DNA of 64,000 nucleotides, taken from contig CP170561.1 of assembly GCA_042701975.1 (NCBI GenBank), forward strand, positions 248,001 through 312,000, given 5' to 3'. Shown here one piece after another: positions 42,317 to 50,677 of this stretch (its first letter is position 1; each line of letters begins with the position of its first letter). The position numbers and the translations under genes were made by a program. This DNA comes from JAFALK01 sp042701975. Lineage in GTDB: Bacteria > Pseudomonadota > Gammaproteobacteria > Burkholderiales > Burkholderiaceae_C. Under the pieces are notes generated by a model. That model saw nothing but the letters and a program-made list of their open reading frames with translations, did not search any database and was not told the origin of the DNA.

Positions 42317-44713
42317 TTAGTTGCGCACCGGCTTGCCGGTCTGCAGCATGCCCATGATTCGCTCTTGCGTCTTCGGGCTGTCCAGCAGGGCGCAGAAGTG
42401 CTTGCGCTCCAGCGACATCAGGTATTCCTCGTTCACCACCGAGCCGGCCTCGACTTCGCCGCCGCAGACCACTTCGGCGATCAGGGCACCGATGTGGAAG
42501 TCGTGCGCGCTGATGAAGCCGCCGTCACGCATGTTGACGAGCTGGTTCTTGATGGTGGCGATGCCCGAGCGGCCGGCGACCGTGATCTGACTGCGCATCG
42601 GTGCGCGGTAGCCGGAGTCGGCCATGGCCTTGGCCTGGGCCGTGGCGACGAAGAGCAGCTCGTCCTTGTTCGGGACGATCACATCGCCGTCGATCAGGTA
42701 GCCGTTCTTCTTGTTCTCCAGCGCCGAGGTGCCGACCTTGGCCGTGGCGGCCGAGGTGAAGCCGTCCTTGAGGAAGGCGAACACATCGGCGCCCGAGTTG
42801 CCGGCCGAGGCCATTTCGGCGGCGCGCCGGGCGACGTAGGTCAGGCCGCCACCGGCAGGCACCAGGCCCACGCCAACTTCGACGAGGCCGGTGTAGCACT
42901 CCATGTGCGAGACGCGGCGGTCGCAGTAGACCGACAGCTCGCAGCCACCGCCCAGTGCCAGGCCGCGCATCGCGGCGACGACCGGCACGTTCGAGTAGCG
43001 CAGGCGCAGCATCAGCGTCTGCAGCTTCAGCACTTCAGGGGCGATGCCCTTGGAGCCCGACTTCATGAACACGGGCATCAGCGATTCGAGGTTGGCGCCA
43101 GCCGAGAACACGTCGTCCGGCGACCAGAGCACCAGGCCCTTGTACTTGGCCTCGGCGATCTCAACGGCCTTGGTAAGGCCTTCGGTCACGGCCGGGCTGA
43201 TCAGGTGCAGCTTGGCGGTGATCGAGGCGATCAGCACTTCGCCGTCCAGGCTCCAGACGCGGATCTCTTCGTTCTTGAACTCCTCGGTGCCCGACTTCAG
43301 AGGCTCTGCAGCGCCCTCACCGAACAGCGATTCGCCGAAAGCCTGGCGCTCGTACACGGGCAGCTTGTGGCGCGGCTTGAACTTGCCTTCTGCGGCGCTC
43401 CACGAACCCTGCGGCGTGTGCACGCCACCGGCTTCGGCCACGGCGCCTTCAGTGACCCACTTGGGCAGCGGGGCACTTGCAAGCGTCTTGCCTTCGGCGA
43501 TGTCGGCAGCGATCCACTCAGCGACTTGTTTCCAGCCTGCGGCCTGCCACAGCTCGAACGGGCCTTGGCTGCTGCCGAAACCCCAGCGCATGGCGAAGTC
43601 GATCTCGCGGGCCGTGTCGGCCACGGTGTCGAGGTGAACCGCGACGTAGTGGAAGCTGTCGCGCAGGATGGACCACAGGAACTGGGCCTGCGGGTTGCTC
43701 GATTCGCGCAGCAGCTTGATGCGGTCGGCCGGACCCTTCTTCAGCATGCGGGCGACGATCTCGTCGGCCTTGCCGCCGCTCGGCACGTACTCGCCGGTGG
43801 CGAAGTCCAGGCGCTGGATTTCTTTGCCAACCTTCTTGTAGAAGCCGGCGCCGGTCTTCTGGCCCAGCGCGCCCTTTTCGATCAGCCCGGCCAGCACCTT
43901 GGGCGTGGCGTAGGTCGAGTAGAACGGGTCGTCCTTGAGGTTGTCCTGCATCGTCTTGACGACGTGGGCCATGGTGTCCAGGCCCACGACGTCGGCCGTG
44001 CGGAAGGTGCCGCTGGAAGCGCGGCCGAGCTTCTTGCCGGTCAGGTCGTCGACGACGTCAACGCTCAAGCCGAACTTCTCGGCTTCGATCATCGTGGCCA
44101 TCATGCCGGCGATGCCGACGCGGTTGGCGACGAAGTTGGGCGTGTCGTGCGCGCGCACGACGCCCTTGCCAACCGTGCTGGTGACGAAGCCTTCGAGCTG
44201 GTCCAGCACTTCCGGCTGGGTGGTCGGCGTGTTGATCAACTCCACCAGGTACATGTAGCGCGGCGGGTTGAAGAAGTGGATGCCGCAGAAGCGCGGCTTG
44301 ATGTTCTCGGGGAGCACTTCCGACAGCTTCGTGATCGACAGGCCCGAGGTGTTGGACGCCACGATCGCGTGCGGGGCAACGAACGGAGCGATCTTCGTGT
44401 AGAGGTCCAGCTTCCAGTCCATGCGCTCAGCGATGGCCTCGATGATCAGGTCGCAGTCCTTGAGCAGCTCGAGGTGCTCTTCGTAGTTGGCCTGCTGGAT
44501 CAGCGAAGCGTTCTCGGCCACGCCCAGCGGCGCGGGTTTGAGCTTCTTCAGGCCTTCGACGGCCTTGGTCACGATGCCGTTCTTCGGGCCTTCCTTGGCG
44601 GGAAGATCGAACAGCACGACCGGAACCTTGACGTTGACGAGGTGGGCGGCGATCTGCGCGCCCATCACGCCGGCGCCGAGCACGGCAACCTTGCGAACTT
44701 GGAATCGACTCAT
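42317..44713 (-). CDS. fadB: 3-hydroxyacyl-CoA dehydrogenase / enoyl-CoA hydratase fusion
   Basis: 798 residues. The dehydrogenase comes first (Rossmann VLGAGVMGAQIAAHL, then HFFNPPRYMYLVELI and the C-terminal domain) and the crotonase domain follows (about 500-720; AAMRGLALGGGCELSV, GLVEVGVGLVPAGGG), the reverse of E. coli FadB. Carries out hydration and oxidation of enoyl-CoAs. Preceded by an AAAGGAC ribosome site and a 16-base palindrome. Part of the TetR-controlled unit. Confidence 0.94.
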   Translation of the reverse strand: MSRFQVRKVAVLGAGVMGAQIAAHLVNVKVPVVLFDLPAKEGPKNGIVTKAVEGLKKLKPAPLGVAENASLIQQANYEEHLELLKDCDLIIEAIAERMDWKLDLYTKIAPFVAPHAIVASNTSGLSITKLSEVLPENIKPRFCGIHFFNPPRYMYLVELINTPTTQPEVLDQLEGFVTSTVGKGVVRAHDTPNFVANRVGIAGMMATMIEAEKFGLSVDVVDDLTGKKLGRASSGTFRTADVVGLDTMAHVVKTMQDNLKDDPFYSTYATPKVLAGLIEKGALGQKTGAGFYKKVGKEIQRLDFATGEYVPSGGKADEIVARMLKKGPADRIKLLRESSNPQAQFLWSILRDSFHYVAVHLDTVADTAREIDFAMRWGFGSSQGPFELWQAAGWKQVAEWIAADIAEGKTLASAPLPKWVTEGAVAEAGGVHTPQGSWSAAEGKFKPRHKLPVYERQAFGESLFGEGAAEPLKSGTEEFKNEEIRVWSLDGEVLIASITAKLHLISPAVTEGLTKAVEIAEAKYKGLVLWSPDDVFSAGANLESLMPVFMKSGSKGIAPEVLKLQTLMLRLRYSNVPVVAAMRGLALGGGCELSVYCDRRVSHMECYTGLVEVGVGLVPAGGGLTYVARRAAEMASAGNSGADVFAFLKDGFTSAATAKVGTSALENKKNGYLIDGDVIVPNKDELLFVATAQAKAMADSGYRAPMRSQITVAGRSGIATIKNQLVNMRDGGFISAHDFHIGALIAEVVCGGEVEAGSVVNEEYLMSLERKHFCALLDSPKTQERIMGMLQTGKPVRN

Positions 44714-44727
44714 TTCAGTAGTCCTTT

Positions 44728-44743
44728 GAATAACTCGTTATTC
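44728..44743. promoter_or_regulatory. 16-base palindrome in fadB leader
   Basis: GAATAAC-TC-GTTATTC, 7-base arms, sits between the DUF2147 stop and the fadB ATG, just before the ribosome-binding site. May be an operator or an mRNA hairpin. It differs from the two ACGAA-type dyads next to the DUF2147 and TetR genes. Confidence 0.5.
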
Positions 44744-44751
44744 GATGCAAA

Positions 44752-45189
44752 TCATTCGGCGCGAACCCACACCTGGGTCCGGTAGAAGAAGCCCAGGTAG
44801 CCGCGCATCTCGAGCTTCTTGCCGCCTTCGATGGGCTTCAGGCGGGTCTTGTAGGTCTTGCCCTTCTCGGGATCGAGGATCTCGCCACCAGTCCACAGGC
44901 TCTTGTCGTCGGCGTCTTGCTTGACGCCGCGGATGATCTGCAGGCCGACGATGGGCTTGTTCTTGCGGTCGTCCTGGCACTGGTCGCAGACGGCGCCGGG
45001 CTTGCTCGTGTCGAACACCTTCTCGATCGAGCCGGTCAGCACGCCGTTGGCCTCGGTGATGCGCACCAGCGACTTCTCGGTCTTGCCATCGTCATCGATG
45101 GTCTTCCAAAGGCCCACGGGCGAAGCCTGCTGGGCCTGGGCGAGCGAGCTGAGTGCCACGAGAGCGGCCAGCGCAACGATCTTCTTCAT
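44752..45189 (-). CDS. DUF2147 periplasmic protein
   Basis: 145 residues with a Sec signal (MKKIVALAALVALSSLAQA) and a small beta-rich domain of the lipocalin-like DUF2147 type: SPVGLWKTIDDDGKTEKSLVRI, a Cys pair CDQCQDD, and IIRGVKQ. Function unknown; other members sit near fatty-acid genes, as here. The ATG at 45189 gives the signal peptide; the upstream frame is unlikely. Confidence 0.88.
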   Translation of the reverse strand: MKKIVALAALVALSSLAQAQQASPVGLWKTIDDDGKTEKSLVRITEANGVLTGSIEKVFDTSKPGAVCDQCQDDRKNKPIVGLQIIRGVKQDADDKSLWTGGEILDPEKGKTYKTRLKPIEGGKKLEMRGYLGFFYRTQVWVRAE

Positions 45190-45220
45190 GCATGTCTCCG
45201 TTTTATGTACTGCAAGGGGA

Positions 45221-45233
45221 ACGAACAATTCGT
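45221..45233. promoter_or_regulatory. ACGAA-CAA-TTCGT dyad upstream of DUF2147 gene
   Basis: A perfect 5-base-arm dyad in the gap between the acyl-CoA dehydrogenase and DUF2147 genes. It resembles the operator candidate at 47822-47833 next to the TetR gene and may be bound by that regulator. Confidence 0.4.
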
Positions 45234-45241
45234 CAGATCGA

Positions 45242-47032
45242 TCAGAACAGCGCTTCGTCCATGTCCATCAGCGAAGGCAGACCGGCACGTGCCGTGCGGA
45301 TCAGCGACGCGGTCTCGGGCAGCAGCTTGGCGAAATAAAAGCGCGCGGTGTGCAGCTTGGCCACATAGAAGGTGTCGCCGCTGTTCTGCTTCTCCAGCGC
45401 GACCTTGGCCATGCGGGCGAAGAAATAAGCGTAGACCATATGGCCGACGACGCGCAGATAGTCCACGGCGGCGGCACCGACTTCATCAGGATTCTGGAAG
45501 GCCTTCATGCCGATCTCGGTCGTCAGCTTGGTGACCTTGTCGCCGATGTCGGCCAGCGGGTTGATGAATTCCTGCATGGCTTCGCTCGTGCCCTCTTCCT
45601 CAACGAAGGCAGCGATCTTCTTGCCGAAGGCCTTGAGCGTGGCGCCGTTGTTGGAGAGGATCTTGCGACCCAGCAGGTCCAGCGACTGCACGGTGTTCGT
45701 GCCTTCGTAGATCATGTTGATGCGGGCGTCGCGCACGAACTGCTCCATGCCCCACTCGTGGATGTAGCCGTGGCCGCCGAAAACCTGCATGCAGTGCGAG
45801 GTGGCGATCCAGGCGTTGTCCGTGATGAAGGCCTTGATGATGGGCGTCAGCAGGGCGACTTCGGCTTCGGCGGCCTTCTTCTCGTCTTCGTCGTCGCTGG
45901 ACAGGGCCTTGTCCAGCTGCAGCGAGACGTAGGTGGTCAGCGCGCGGCCACCTTCGGCGTAGGCACGGGCGGTCAGCAGCATCTTGCGCACGTCGGGGTG
46001 CACGATGATGGGGTCGGCCGGCTTGTCCAGGGCCTTGGGGCCGGACAGGGCGCGCATCTGGATGCGATCCTTGGCGTAGGCCACGGCGTTTTGATAAGCC
46101 ACTTCGGTCAGGCCGAGCGACTGGTTGCCAACGCCCAAACGGGCGGCGTTCATCATCACAAACATGGCCATCAGGCCTTTGTTCGGCTGGCCCACGAGCG
46201 TGCCGACGGCGCCGTCCAGGTTGATCTGGCAGGTGGCGTTGCCGTGGATGCCCATCTTGTGCTCCAGGCCCGTGCAGAAGACCGGGTTGCGCTCGCCCAG
46301 CGAGCCGTCGGCCTTGACGTGGAACTTGGGCACCAGGAACAGCGAGATGCCCTTGGACCCTTCGGGCGCTCCGGGCAGGCGGGCCAGCACCAGGTGCAGG
46401 ATGTTCTCGACCATGTCGTGCTCGCCGGCCGAGATGAAGATCTTCTGGCCGGTGATCTTGTAGGTGCCGTCGGCCTGCGGTTCGGCCTTGGAGCGCAGCA
46501 GGCCCAGGTCGGTGCCGCAGTGCGGCTCGGTCAGGCACATGGTGCCGGTCCATTCACCGCTGGTCAGCTTGGGCAGGTAGGTCTTCTTCTGCTCGTCGGT
46601 GCCGTGAGCGTGCAGGGCTTCATAGGCGCCGTGCGACAGACCCGGGTACATCGTCCAGGCCTGGTTGGCCGAGTTGAGCATCTCGTAGACGGCCTGATTG
46701 ATCACCACCGGCAGGCCCTGGCCGCCGTAGGCGGGATCGCAGCCCAGCGCAGGCCACCCGCCTTCGACGAACTGGGCGTAGGCTTCCTTGAAGCCCTTGG
46801 GCGGGGTGACTTCGTGCGTGGTCTTGTCGAGCTTGCAGCCTTCGGCGTCGCCCGACAGGTTCAGCGGGAAGAGCACTTCGGCGCAGAACTTGCCGGCCTC
46901 TTCGATCACGGCGTTGATCGTGTCGGCATCCGTGTCGGCGTGGGCCGGCAGCATCTTGAGTTCATCGGTGACGTTCAGCACCTCGTGCATCACGAATTGC
47001 ATGTCGCGCAGGGGCGGGTTGTATTGCGGCAT
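45242..47032 (-). CDS. Acyl-CoA dehydrogenase
   Basis: 596-residue FAD enzyme, larger than short-chain types; the C-terminal extension is the AcdC type found in long-chain dehydrogenases. Middle-domain motifs SGEWTGTMCLTEPHCGTD and KIFISAGEHD, catalytic Glu in MIYEGTNTVQSLDLLGRK. First dehydrogenation in beta-oxidation. Follows TetR on the same strand (42-base gap after the TetR stop at 47075). Confidence 0.94.
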   Translation of the reverse strand: MPQYNPPLRDMQFVMHEVLNVTDELKMLPAHADTDADTINAVIEEAGKFCAEVLFPLNLSGDAEGCKLDKTTHEVTPPKGFKEAYAQFVEGGWPALGCDPAYGGQGLPVVINQAVYEMLNSANQAWTMYPGLSHGAYEALHAHGTDEQKKTYLPKLTSGEWTGTMCLTEPHCGTDLGLLRSKAEPQADGTYKITGQKIFISAGEHDMVENILHLVLARLPGAPEGSKGISLFLVPKFHVKADGSLGERNPVFCTGLEHKMGIHGNATCQINLDGAVGTLVGQPNKGLMAMFVMMNAARLGVGNQSLGLTEVAYQNAVAYAKDRIQMRALSGPKALDKPADPIIVHPDVRKMLLTARAYAEGGRALTTYVSLQLDKALSSDDEDEKKAAEAEVALLTPIIKAFITDNAWIATSHCMQVFGGHGYIHEWGMEQFVRDARINMIYEGTNTVQSLDLLGRKILSNNGATLKAFGKKIAAFVEEEGTSEAMQEFINPLADIGDKVTKLTTEIGMKAFQNPDEVGAAAVDYLRVVGHMVYAYFFARMAKVALEKQNSGDTFYVAKLHTARFYFAKLLPETASLIRTARAGLPSLMDMDEALF

Positions 47033-47074
47033 GGATGGACTCCTCGGTGTAGTGATTTGGCTTTGGCTGAGAAC

Positions 47075-47755
47075 TCAATGGCGCCCGAGGACCTTCAGCC
47101 CGGTCTCGGTGGCATAGAAACGGATGATGCGCTGGAAGCCCACGCCGGCGCGCTCGAGGGCGCCCGGGCGGCGCATGAAGCGCGCATCGTGATGAAGCGA
47201 GAGGATCAGGCCATGCAGCTCGAACAGGATTTGCTCGATGTCCGCTTCGGCGCGCAAATGGCCGACTTCCTGGGCCAGCTGGATCGCCTTCTTCAGCGCG
47301 GCATGCCAGGCGTGGACCATGCCGACCAGCGCGTCGCGCACCGGGCCGGGCCGGTCGTCGAACTCGACAGCGCCGCTGATGTAGATGCAGCCCGAGTCGA
47401 CTTCCACCGACACGCGGCGCACCCAGTTGGCGAACATCGCCTTCAGGCGCGGCAGGCCGCGCGGCTCGCGGATGGCGGTGAAGAAGACTTCTTCCTCGAA
47501 CTTGGCGTGGTATTCGGTCACCACGGCGATCTGCAGCTCCTCGCGCGAGCCGAAATGGGCGAACACACCGGACTTGCTCATCTGCGTCACATCGGCCAGC
47601 GCGCCGATGGACAAGCCCTCCAGGCCCATGTGCGAGGCCAGGCCCAGGGCCGCCTCCAGGATGATCGCCCGGGTCTGCTGACCCTTTTGCAGCGAACGCA
47701 CGCTGCGCGCCGTCTTGGCGCGAGGCTTGGGGGCAGCTGCAGGAGTGCGGGACAC
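47075..47755 (-). CDS. TetR-family transcriptional regulator
   Basis: About 226 residues. HTH at about residues 31-60: ASHMGLEGLSIGALADVTQMSKSGVFAHFGSREEL (quoted in part), then a TetR C-terminal domain with a FANWVRR segment. Probable repressor of the downstream acyl-CoA dehydrogenase, DUF2147, fadB and fadA genes; ligand perhaps an acyl-CoA. The start is GTG at 47755 (SRTPAAAP...); an ATG at 47815 would add 20 residues that look like leader sequence. The gene reads into the beta-oxidation cluster. Confidence 0.87.
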   Translation of the reverse strand: MSRTPAAAPKPRAKTARSVRSLQKGQQTRAIILEAALGLASHMGLEGLSIGALADVTQMSKSGVFAHFGSREELQIAVVTEYHAKFEEEVFFTAIREPRGLPRLKAMFANWVRRVSVEVDSGCIYISGAVEFDDRPGPVRDALVGMVHAWHAALKKAIQLAQEVGHLRAEADIEQILFELHGLILSLHHDARFMRRPGALERAGVGFQRIIRFYATETGLKVLGRH

Positions 47756-47821
47756 AGTGGACAAGAGGGCCTCGGGGTCGGATCGCGCCAGGTGGCAGGG
47801 AATGACAGCGCGCATAATAAA

Positions 47822-47833
47822 ACGAACGGTCGT
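47822..47833. promoter_or_regulatory. Candidate TetR operator
   Basis: ACGAACGGTCGT, a dyad symmetric at 10 of 12 positions, upstream of the TetR gene and typical of TetR-family operators in its ACGA...TCGT ends. Position fits autorepression. The related dyad at 45221-45233 suggests a second target. Confidence 0.5.
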
Positions 47834-47960
47834 GCTATTTTGCAGTTTTTTTTGCATTTGCCAAGTCCCCATTGGCCTCAACTCGCCCCAACCAAGCCGA
47901 GCCCGCCCGGCTCAAGTTCAGCCCGGCATGCGCGTTGTAGCGTCCCGACAAGGCCCGCGA

Positions 47961-47982
47961 ATGACGCGGTGATGACGCGGTG
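47961..47982. repeat. 11-base direct repeat
   Basis: ATGACGCGGTG occurs twice without a gap, followed by ATT, upstream of the HNH gene. No other sign of mobility. Confidence 0.85.
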
Positions 47983-48058
47983 ATTGCCCGTGGACAACGG
48001 TCGGGCGCTTGAGTCAGTGCGCACTCTTGAGGTAGTCTCACCGCTGGAGGTTTGTGCT

Positions 48059-48616
48059 GTGGACGTGCTTCAACTTGATGTCTCCGGCCGGCCGCAAGCC
48101 TGGATCACGACGAAGGAAGCTGCCGTGATCTACGCCAGCGACGGCGTCGCCTGGACTCTGGGTGATCCCTGCCATGTGATGCGCGGCGGCCTGCAGCGCA
48201 TCACCGGGCAGCAATCCCGCATTGAGGTCCACCCCATCATTGCCGTGCGCGGCGCGGTACCCACTCGGGCCTGGCGCCAGGCGCCGGCACTGTCCAACCC
48301 CAAGCTCTTCGCGCGCGACCGTCAGGTCTGCGCCTATTGCGGCCACAAGGTCCACGCGGACGACCTCACCCGCGAACACATCATTCCCACCTCGCGCGGC
48401 GGTTACGACACCTGGATGAACTGCATCACGGCCTGCCGCAGTTGCAACGGCCGCAAGGGCAACCGCATGCCGGAGGAGGCGAACATGAGCCTGCTCTACC
48501 TGCCCTACGTGCCCAGCCTGCACGAGGACATGATCTTGCGCGGCCGCCGCATCCTGGCCGACCAGATGGAGTTCTTGCTGGCCAGCGTGCCGCGCTCCAG
48601 CCGGCTGCACGCCTGA
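48059..48616 (+). CDS. HNH endonuclease
   Basis: 185 residues. HNH domain at about 106-165: zinc knuckle CAYCG, then REHIIPTSRGG (His-rich beta-beta-alpha metal site), and the second knuckle CRSCNGRKG. The N-terminal part (LQLDVSGRPQAWITTKEAAV...) is shared with standalone HNH proteins of unknown role. GTG at 48059 is chosen because a GGAGG lies 8 bases before it; TTG at 47984 further upstream lacks one. Not flanked by a methylase or other restriction component. Confidence 0.88.
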   Translation: MDVLQLDVSGRPQAWITTKEAAVIYASDGVAWTLGDPCHVMRGGLQRITGQQSRIEVHPIIAVRGAVPTRAWRQAPALSNPKLFARDRQVCAYCGHKVHADDLTREHIIPTSRGGYDTWMNCITACRSCNGRKGNRMPEEANMSLLYLPYVPSLHEDMILRGRRILADQMEFLLASVPRSSRLHA

Positions 48617-48719
48617 GACAGGGGCCGTCCAGCGGGCGCTGGACACGTAACAAACTCCGCTGGCCGATCGGCGCGGTAAAGTCGTGTGTCGGGGGTAAAC
48701 CCCAGCGGCAGGCTGAACG

Positions 48720-48739
48720 TTGGGCAGCTGTCTGCCCAA
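48720..48739 (+). promoter_or_regulatory. Perfect hairpin before lipoprotein gene
   Basis: TTGGGCAG-CTGT-CTGCCCAA: 8-base stem, 4-base loop, 22 bases before the ATG and just ahead of the GAGGAA ribosome site. A second short stem (GGGG-TAAA-CCCC, 48692-48703) precedes it. No poly-T follows; possibly a stability or control hairpin. Confidence 0.5.
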
Positions 48740-48761
48740 TCTCCTTGCACGAGGAACCATC

Positions 48762-49274
48762 ATGACGATGAAAAAACTTCCCGCAATCGCGCTCCTGACG
48801 ACGGCCTTGGTGGCTGGCCTGTCCGGCTGCGTCACGGCCAATCCGGACGTGGTCCACCCCTACCAAGCCCAGCGCATGGCCACCGTGATCGACGCCACCG
48901 TGCTGTCCGTGCGGCCCGTCAACATCGACGGCCAGCAGAGCGGCGGCGGCGCAATGGCCGGCGGCGTGATCGGCGCCGTGGCCGGCAGCAATGTCGGCGG
49001 CTATCGCGACGGCGCAGTCGCCAGTGTGATCGGTGCCGTGGCCGGCGCCATGATCGGCAATGCCGTCGAGCGCAACGCCACCAAGGAAAACGGCGTCGAG
49101 ATCATCGTCCAGCTGCGCAACGGCGAGCGTCGCCAGATCATTCAGGGCATCGGCTCCGAACCGCCGCTGGCCGTGGGCGATCCGGTCATCCTCGTGACCA
49201 ACTCCGGCCGCACCGTCGTGCGCCACGCGCCTTTGGCCCCGCCGCCCCCTCCGCCGGCTGACCGCCGCGGCTGA
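48762..49274 (+). CDS. Glycine-zipper outer-membrane lipoprotein (SlyB/Pcp-like)
   Basis: 170 residues. Lipoprotein signal with lipobox LSGC (MTMKKLPAIALLTTALVAGLSGC), then two Gly-rich zipper segments (GGAMAGGVIGAVAGSNVGG and ASVIGAVAGAMIGNAVE), and a C-terminal beta-rich region IIVQLRNGERRQII. SlyB/Pcp-like proteins sit in the outer membrane and respond to envelope stress; this one's role is not known. Proline-rich C-terminus (PPPPPPADRRG). Overlaps nothing; the tautomerase-like gene starts 4 bases later. Confidence 0.87.
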   Translation: MTMKKLPAIALLTTALVAGLSGCVTANPDVVHPYQAQRMATVIDATVLSVRPVNIDGQQSGGGAMAGGVIGAVAGSNVGGYRDGAVASVIGAVAGAMIGNAVERNATKENGVEIIVQLRNGERRQIIQGIGSEPPLAVGDPVILVTNSGRTVVRHAPLAPPPPPPADRRG

Positions 49275-49278
49275 AGCC

Positions 49279-49626
49279 ATGCCCCTCCTCGACGTCGAGC
49301 TCTACGAAGCCCCGGCGCCGGGGTTGGCGCAGCGCTTGGCTGACGCCGTAGGCCAGGCGCTGGCGTCTCCACCAGGCCAGACCCTGGTGCGACTGCACCC
49401 GCAAGACCCGCGGCATTACGCCGTGAACGGCCCCCCGCCGGACGAGCTGCCGGTCTTCGTCAATATCCTGCACCGCGAGCCGCCACAGGGCGTGGCCCTC
49501 ACCTCCGAGGTACGCGCCCTCACTGCCTTGGTCGCGGCCGTGCTCGGCAAGCCCGAGAACCACGTGCACGTGCGCTACGCCATCGCTGCGGCGGGGCGGC
49601 AGGCGGTGGGCGGCACGCTGCTCTAA
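49279..49626 (+). CDS. Tautomerase-like protein
   Basis: 115 residues beginning with MP, so Pro1 would be the N-terminal base of the 4-oxalocrotonate-tautomerase/MIF fold after removal of Met. The pattern PLLDVELYEAPAPGLAQRLADAVGQAL and the later ENHVHVRYA (HVHV) support the superfamily, but similarity is weak and the substrate is unknown. Its stop lies 4 bases before the convergent epimerase stop. Confidence 0.6.
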   Translation: MPLLDVELYEAPAPGLAQRLADAVGQALASPPGQTLVRLHPQDPRHYAVNGPPPDELPVFVNILHREPPQGVALTSEVRALTALVAAVLGKPENHVHVRYAIAAAGRQAVGGTLL

Positions 49627-49630
49627 GTTG

Positions 49631-50677
49631 TCAGCGCTCCACGCTGAACTTGTGCACCGTCGTCGAGCGATAGACCTCGCCCGGACGCAGCACAGTTGAG
49701 GGCCAATCCGAGCCTTCGCGATTCGGTGAATCCGGCGCGTGCTGCGTCTCCAGGCACAGGCCGCCGCCTTGCTTGTAGAACTCACCCCCGTGACCGCGCA
49801 GCGAGCCGTCCAGCCATTTGCCAGCGTAGAACTGGATGCATGGCTCGGTCGTGAACATCTCCATCGCCCGGCCGCTGCCGGCATCGAAAAGCCGGGCGGC
49901 GGGATGCAGCGCGCCATCAAAGGGGTGGTCGAGCAACCAGCTGTGATCCAGCGTGGCATCGCCGACTCGGTTCGGCGCGCGGAAATCAAAGCGTGTGCCG
50001 GCCACCGAGCGGTTCTCGATCGGGATGCCGGTATCGTCCACCTCGGTGTAGCGGCTCGCGTGCAGTCTCAGCTCGTGGTCGAGCGCGCTGCCGCCGCCGG
50101 CAAGGTTGAAGTAGGCGTGCGAGGTCAGGTTGCACAGCGTGGGCCGCGTCGTCCGCGCTTCGTAGTCGACGCGCCAGACCTGGCCCGGCTCCAGCGTATA
50201 GCGCACGACCACATCCAGTGCACCCGGAAAGCCCATCTCGCCGTCGGGACTCGTGCGGCGCAGCTCCAGGCTCACGCGGCCCTGCGCGTCCGCCGCGTGC
50301 ATCACGCCTTCCCACATCTGCGCGCCGAAGCCTGCGCTGCCACCGTGCAGGCAGTTGCCGCTGGTCTCGTTGGCATCGACGGTGCAGACCTCGCCATCGA
50401 TGGCGAAGCGCGCACCGGCAATGCGATTGGCATAGCGGCCGGCGATCACGCCGAAGCTCTGGTTGCGGTGCAGGTAGTCGGGCAGGTTGTCGAAGCCCAG
50501 CGCGATGTTGGCGCTGCGGCCTTCGCGATCCGGCGTCCAGATGCTGGTGACGATGCCGCCGTAGTCAAGGCAAGCCAGCCGCAGGCCCTGGCCGTTGTCG
50601 AGCGTGTATTCATGCACCGCGCGGCCATCCGCCAACCGGCCGAACTCGCGCCGGGTCACTTGGGGCGCCGAGCTCAT
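49631..50677 (-). CDS. galM: Aldose 1-epimerase (mutarotase)
   Basis: 348 residues of the GalM fold. Substrate-site residues: GRYANRIAGARF, NCLHGGSAGF, TSHAYFNLAG (His), and LCLETQHAPDSPN with the catalytic Glu. Interconverts anomers of free sugars; next to the arabinonolactonase, it could act on L-arabinose released by the GH enzymes. The start ATG at 50677 overlaps the SMP-30 gene by 4 bases. The two form one minus-strand unit. Confidence 0.92.
   Translation of the reverse strand: MSSAPQVTRREFGRLADGRAVHEYTLDNGQGLRLACLDYGGIVTSIWTPDREGRSANIALGFDNLPDYLHRNQSFGVIAGRYANRIAGARFAIDGEVCTVDANETSGNCLHGGSAGFGAQMWEGVMHAADAQGRVSLELRRTSPDGEMGFPGALDVVVRYTLEPGQVWRVDYEARTTRPTLCNLTSHAYFNLAGGGSALDHELRLHASRYTEVDDTGIPIENRSVAGTRFDFRAPNRVGDATLDHSWLLDHPFDGALHPAARLFDAGSGRAMEMFTTEPCIQFYAGKWLDGSLRGHGGEFYKQGGGLCLETQHAPDSPNREGSDWPSTVLRPGEVYRSTTVHKFSVER

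Larger units (their letters stand above)
47756..48058. other. Intergenic gap between TetR and HNH genes
   Basis: 303 bases between divergent genes. It contains the TetR operator candidate (47822-47833), a run of eight T (47846-47853), an 11-base direct repeat (47961-47982), an SD for the HNH gene (48046-48050) and otherwise no gene. The minus-strand -35 TTGGCA (47864-47859) may drive the TetR gene. Confidence 0.6.

Noticed and set aside
40979..44785. 1,268-codon plus-strand frame opposite the hydrolase, fadA and fadB
   Set aside because: Antisense to three conserved genes; composition is His/Gly/Arg-rich without domain.
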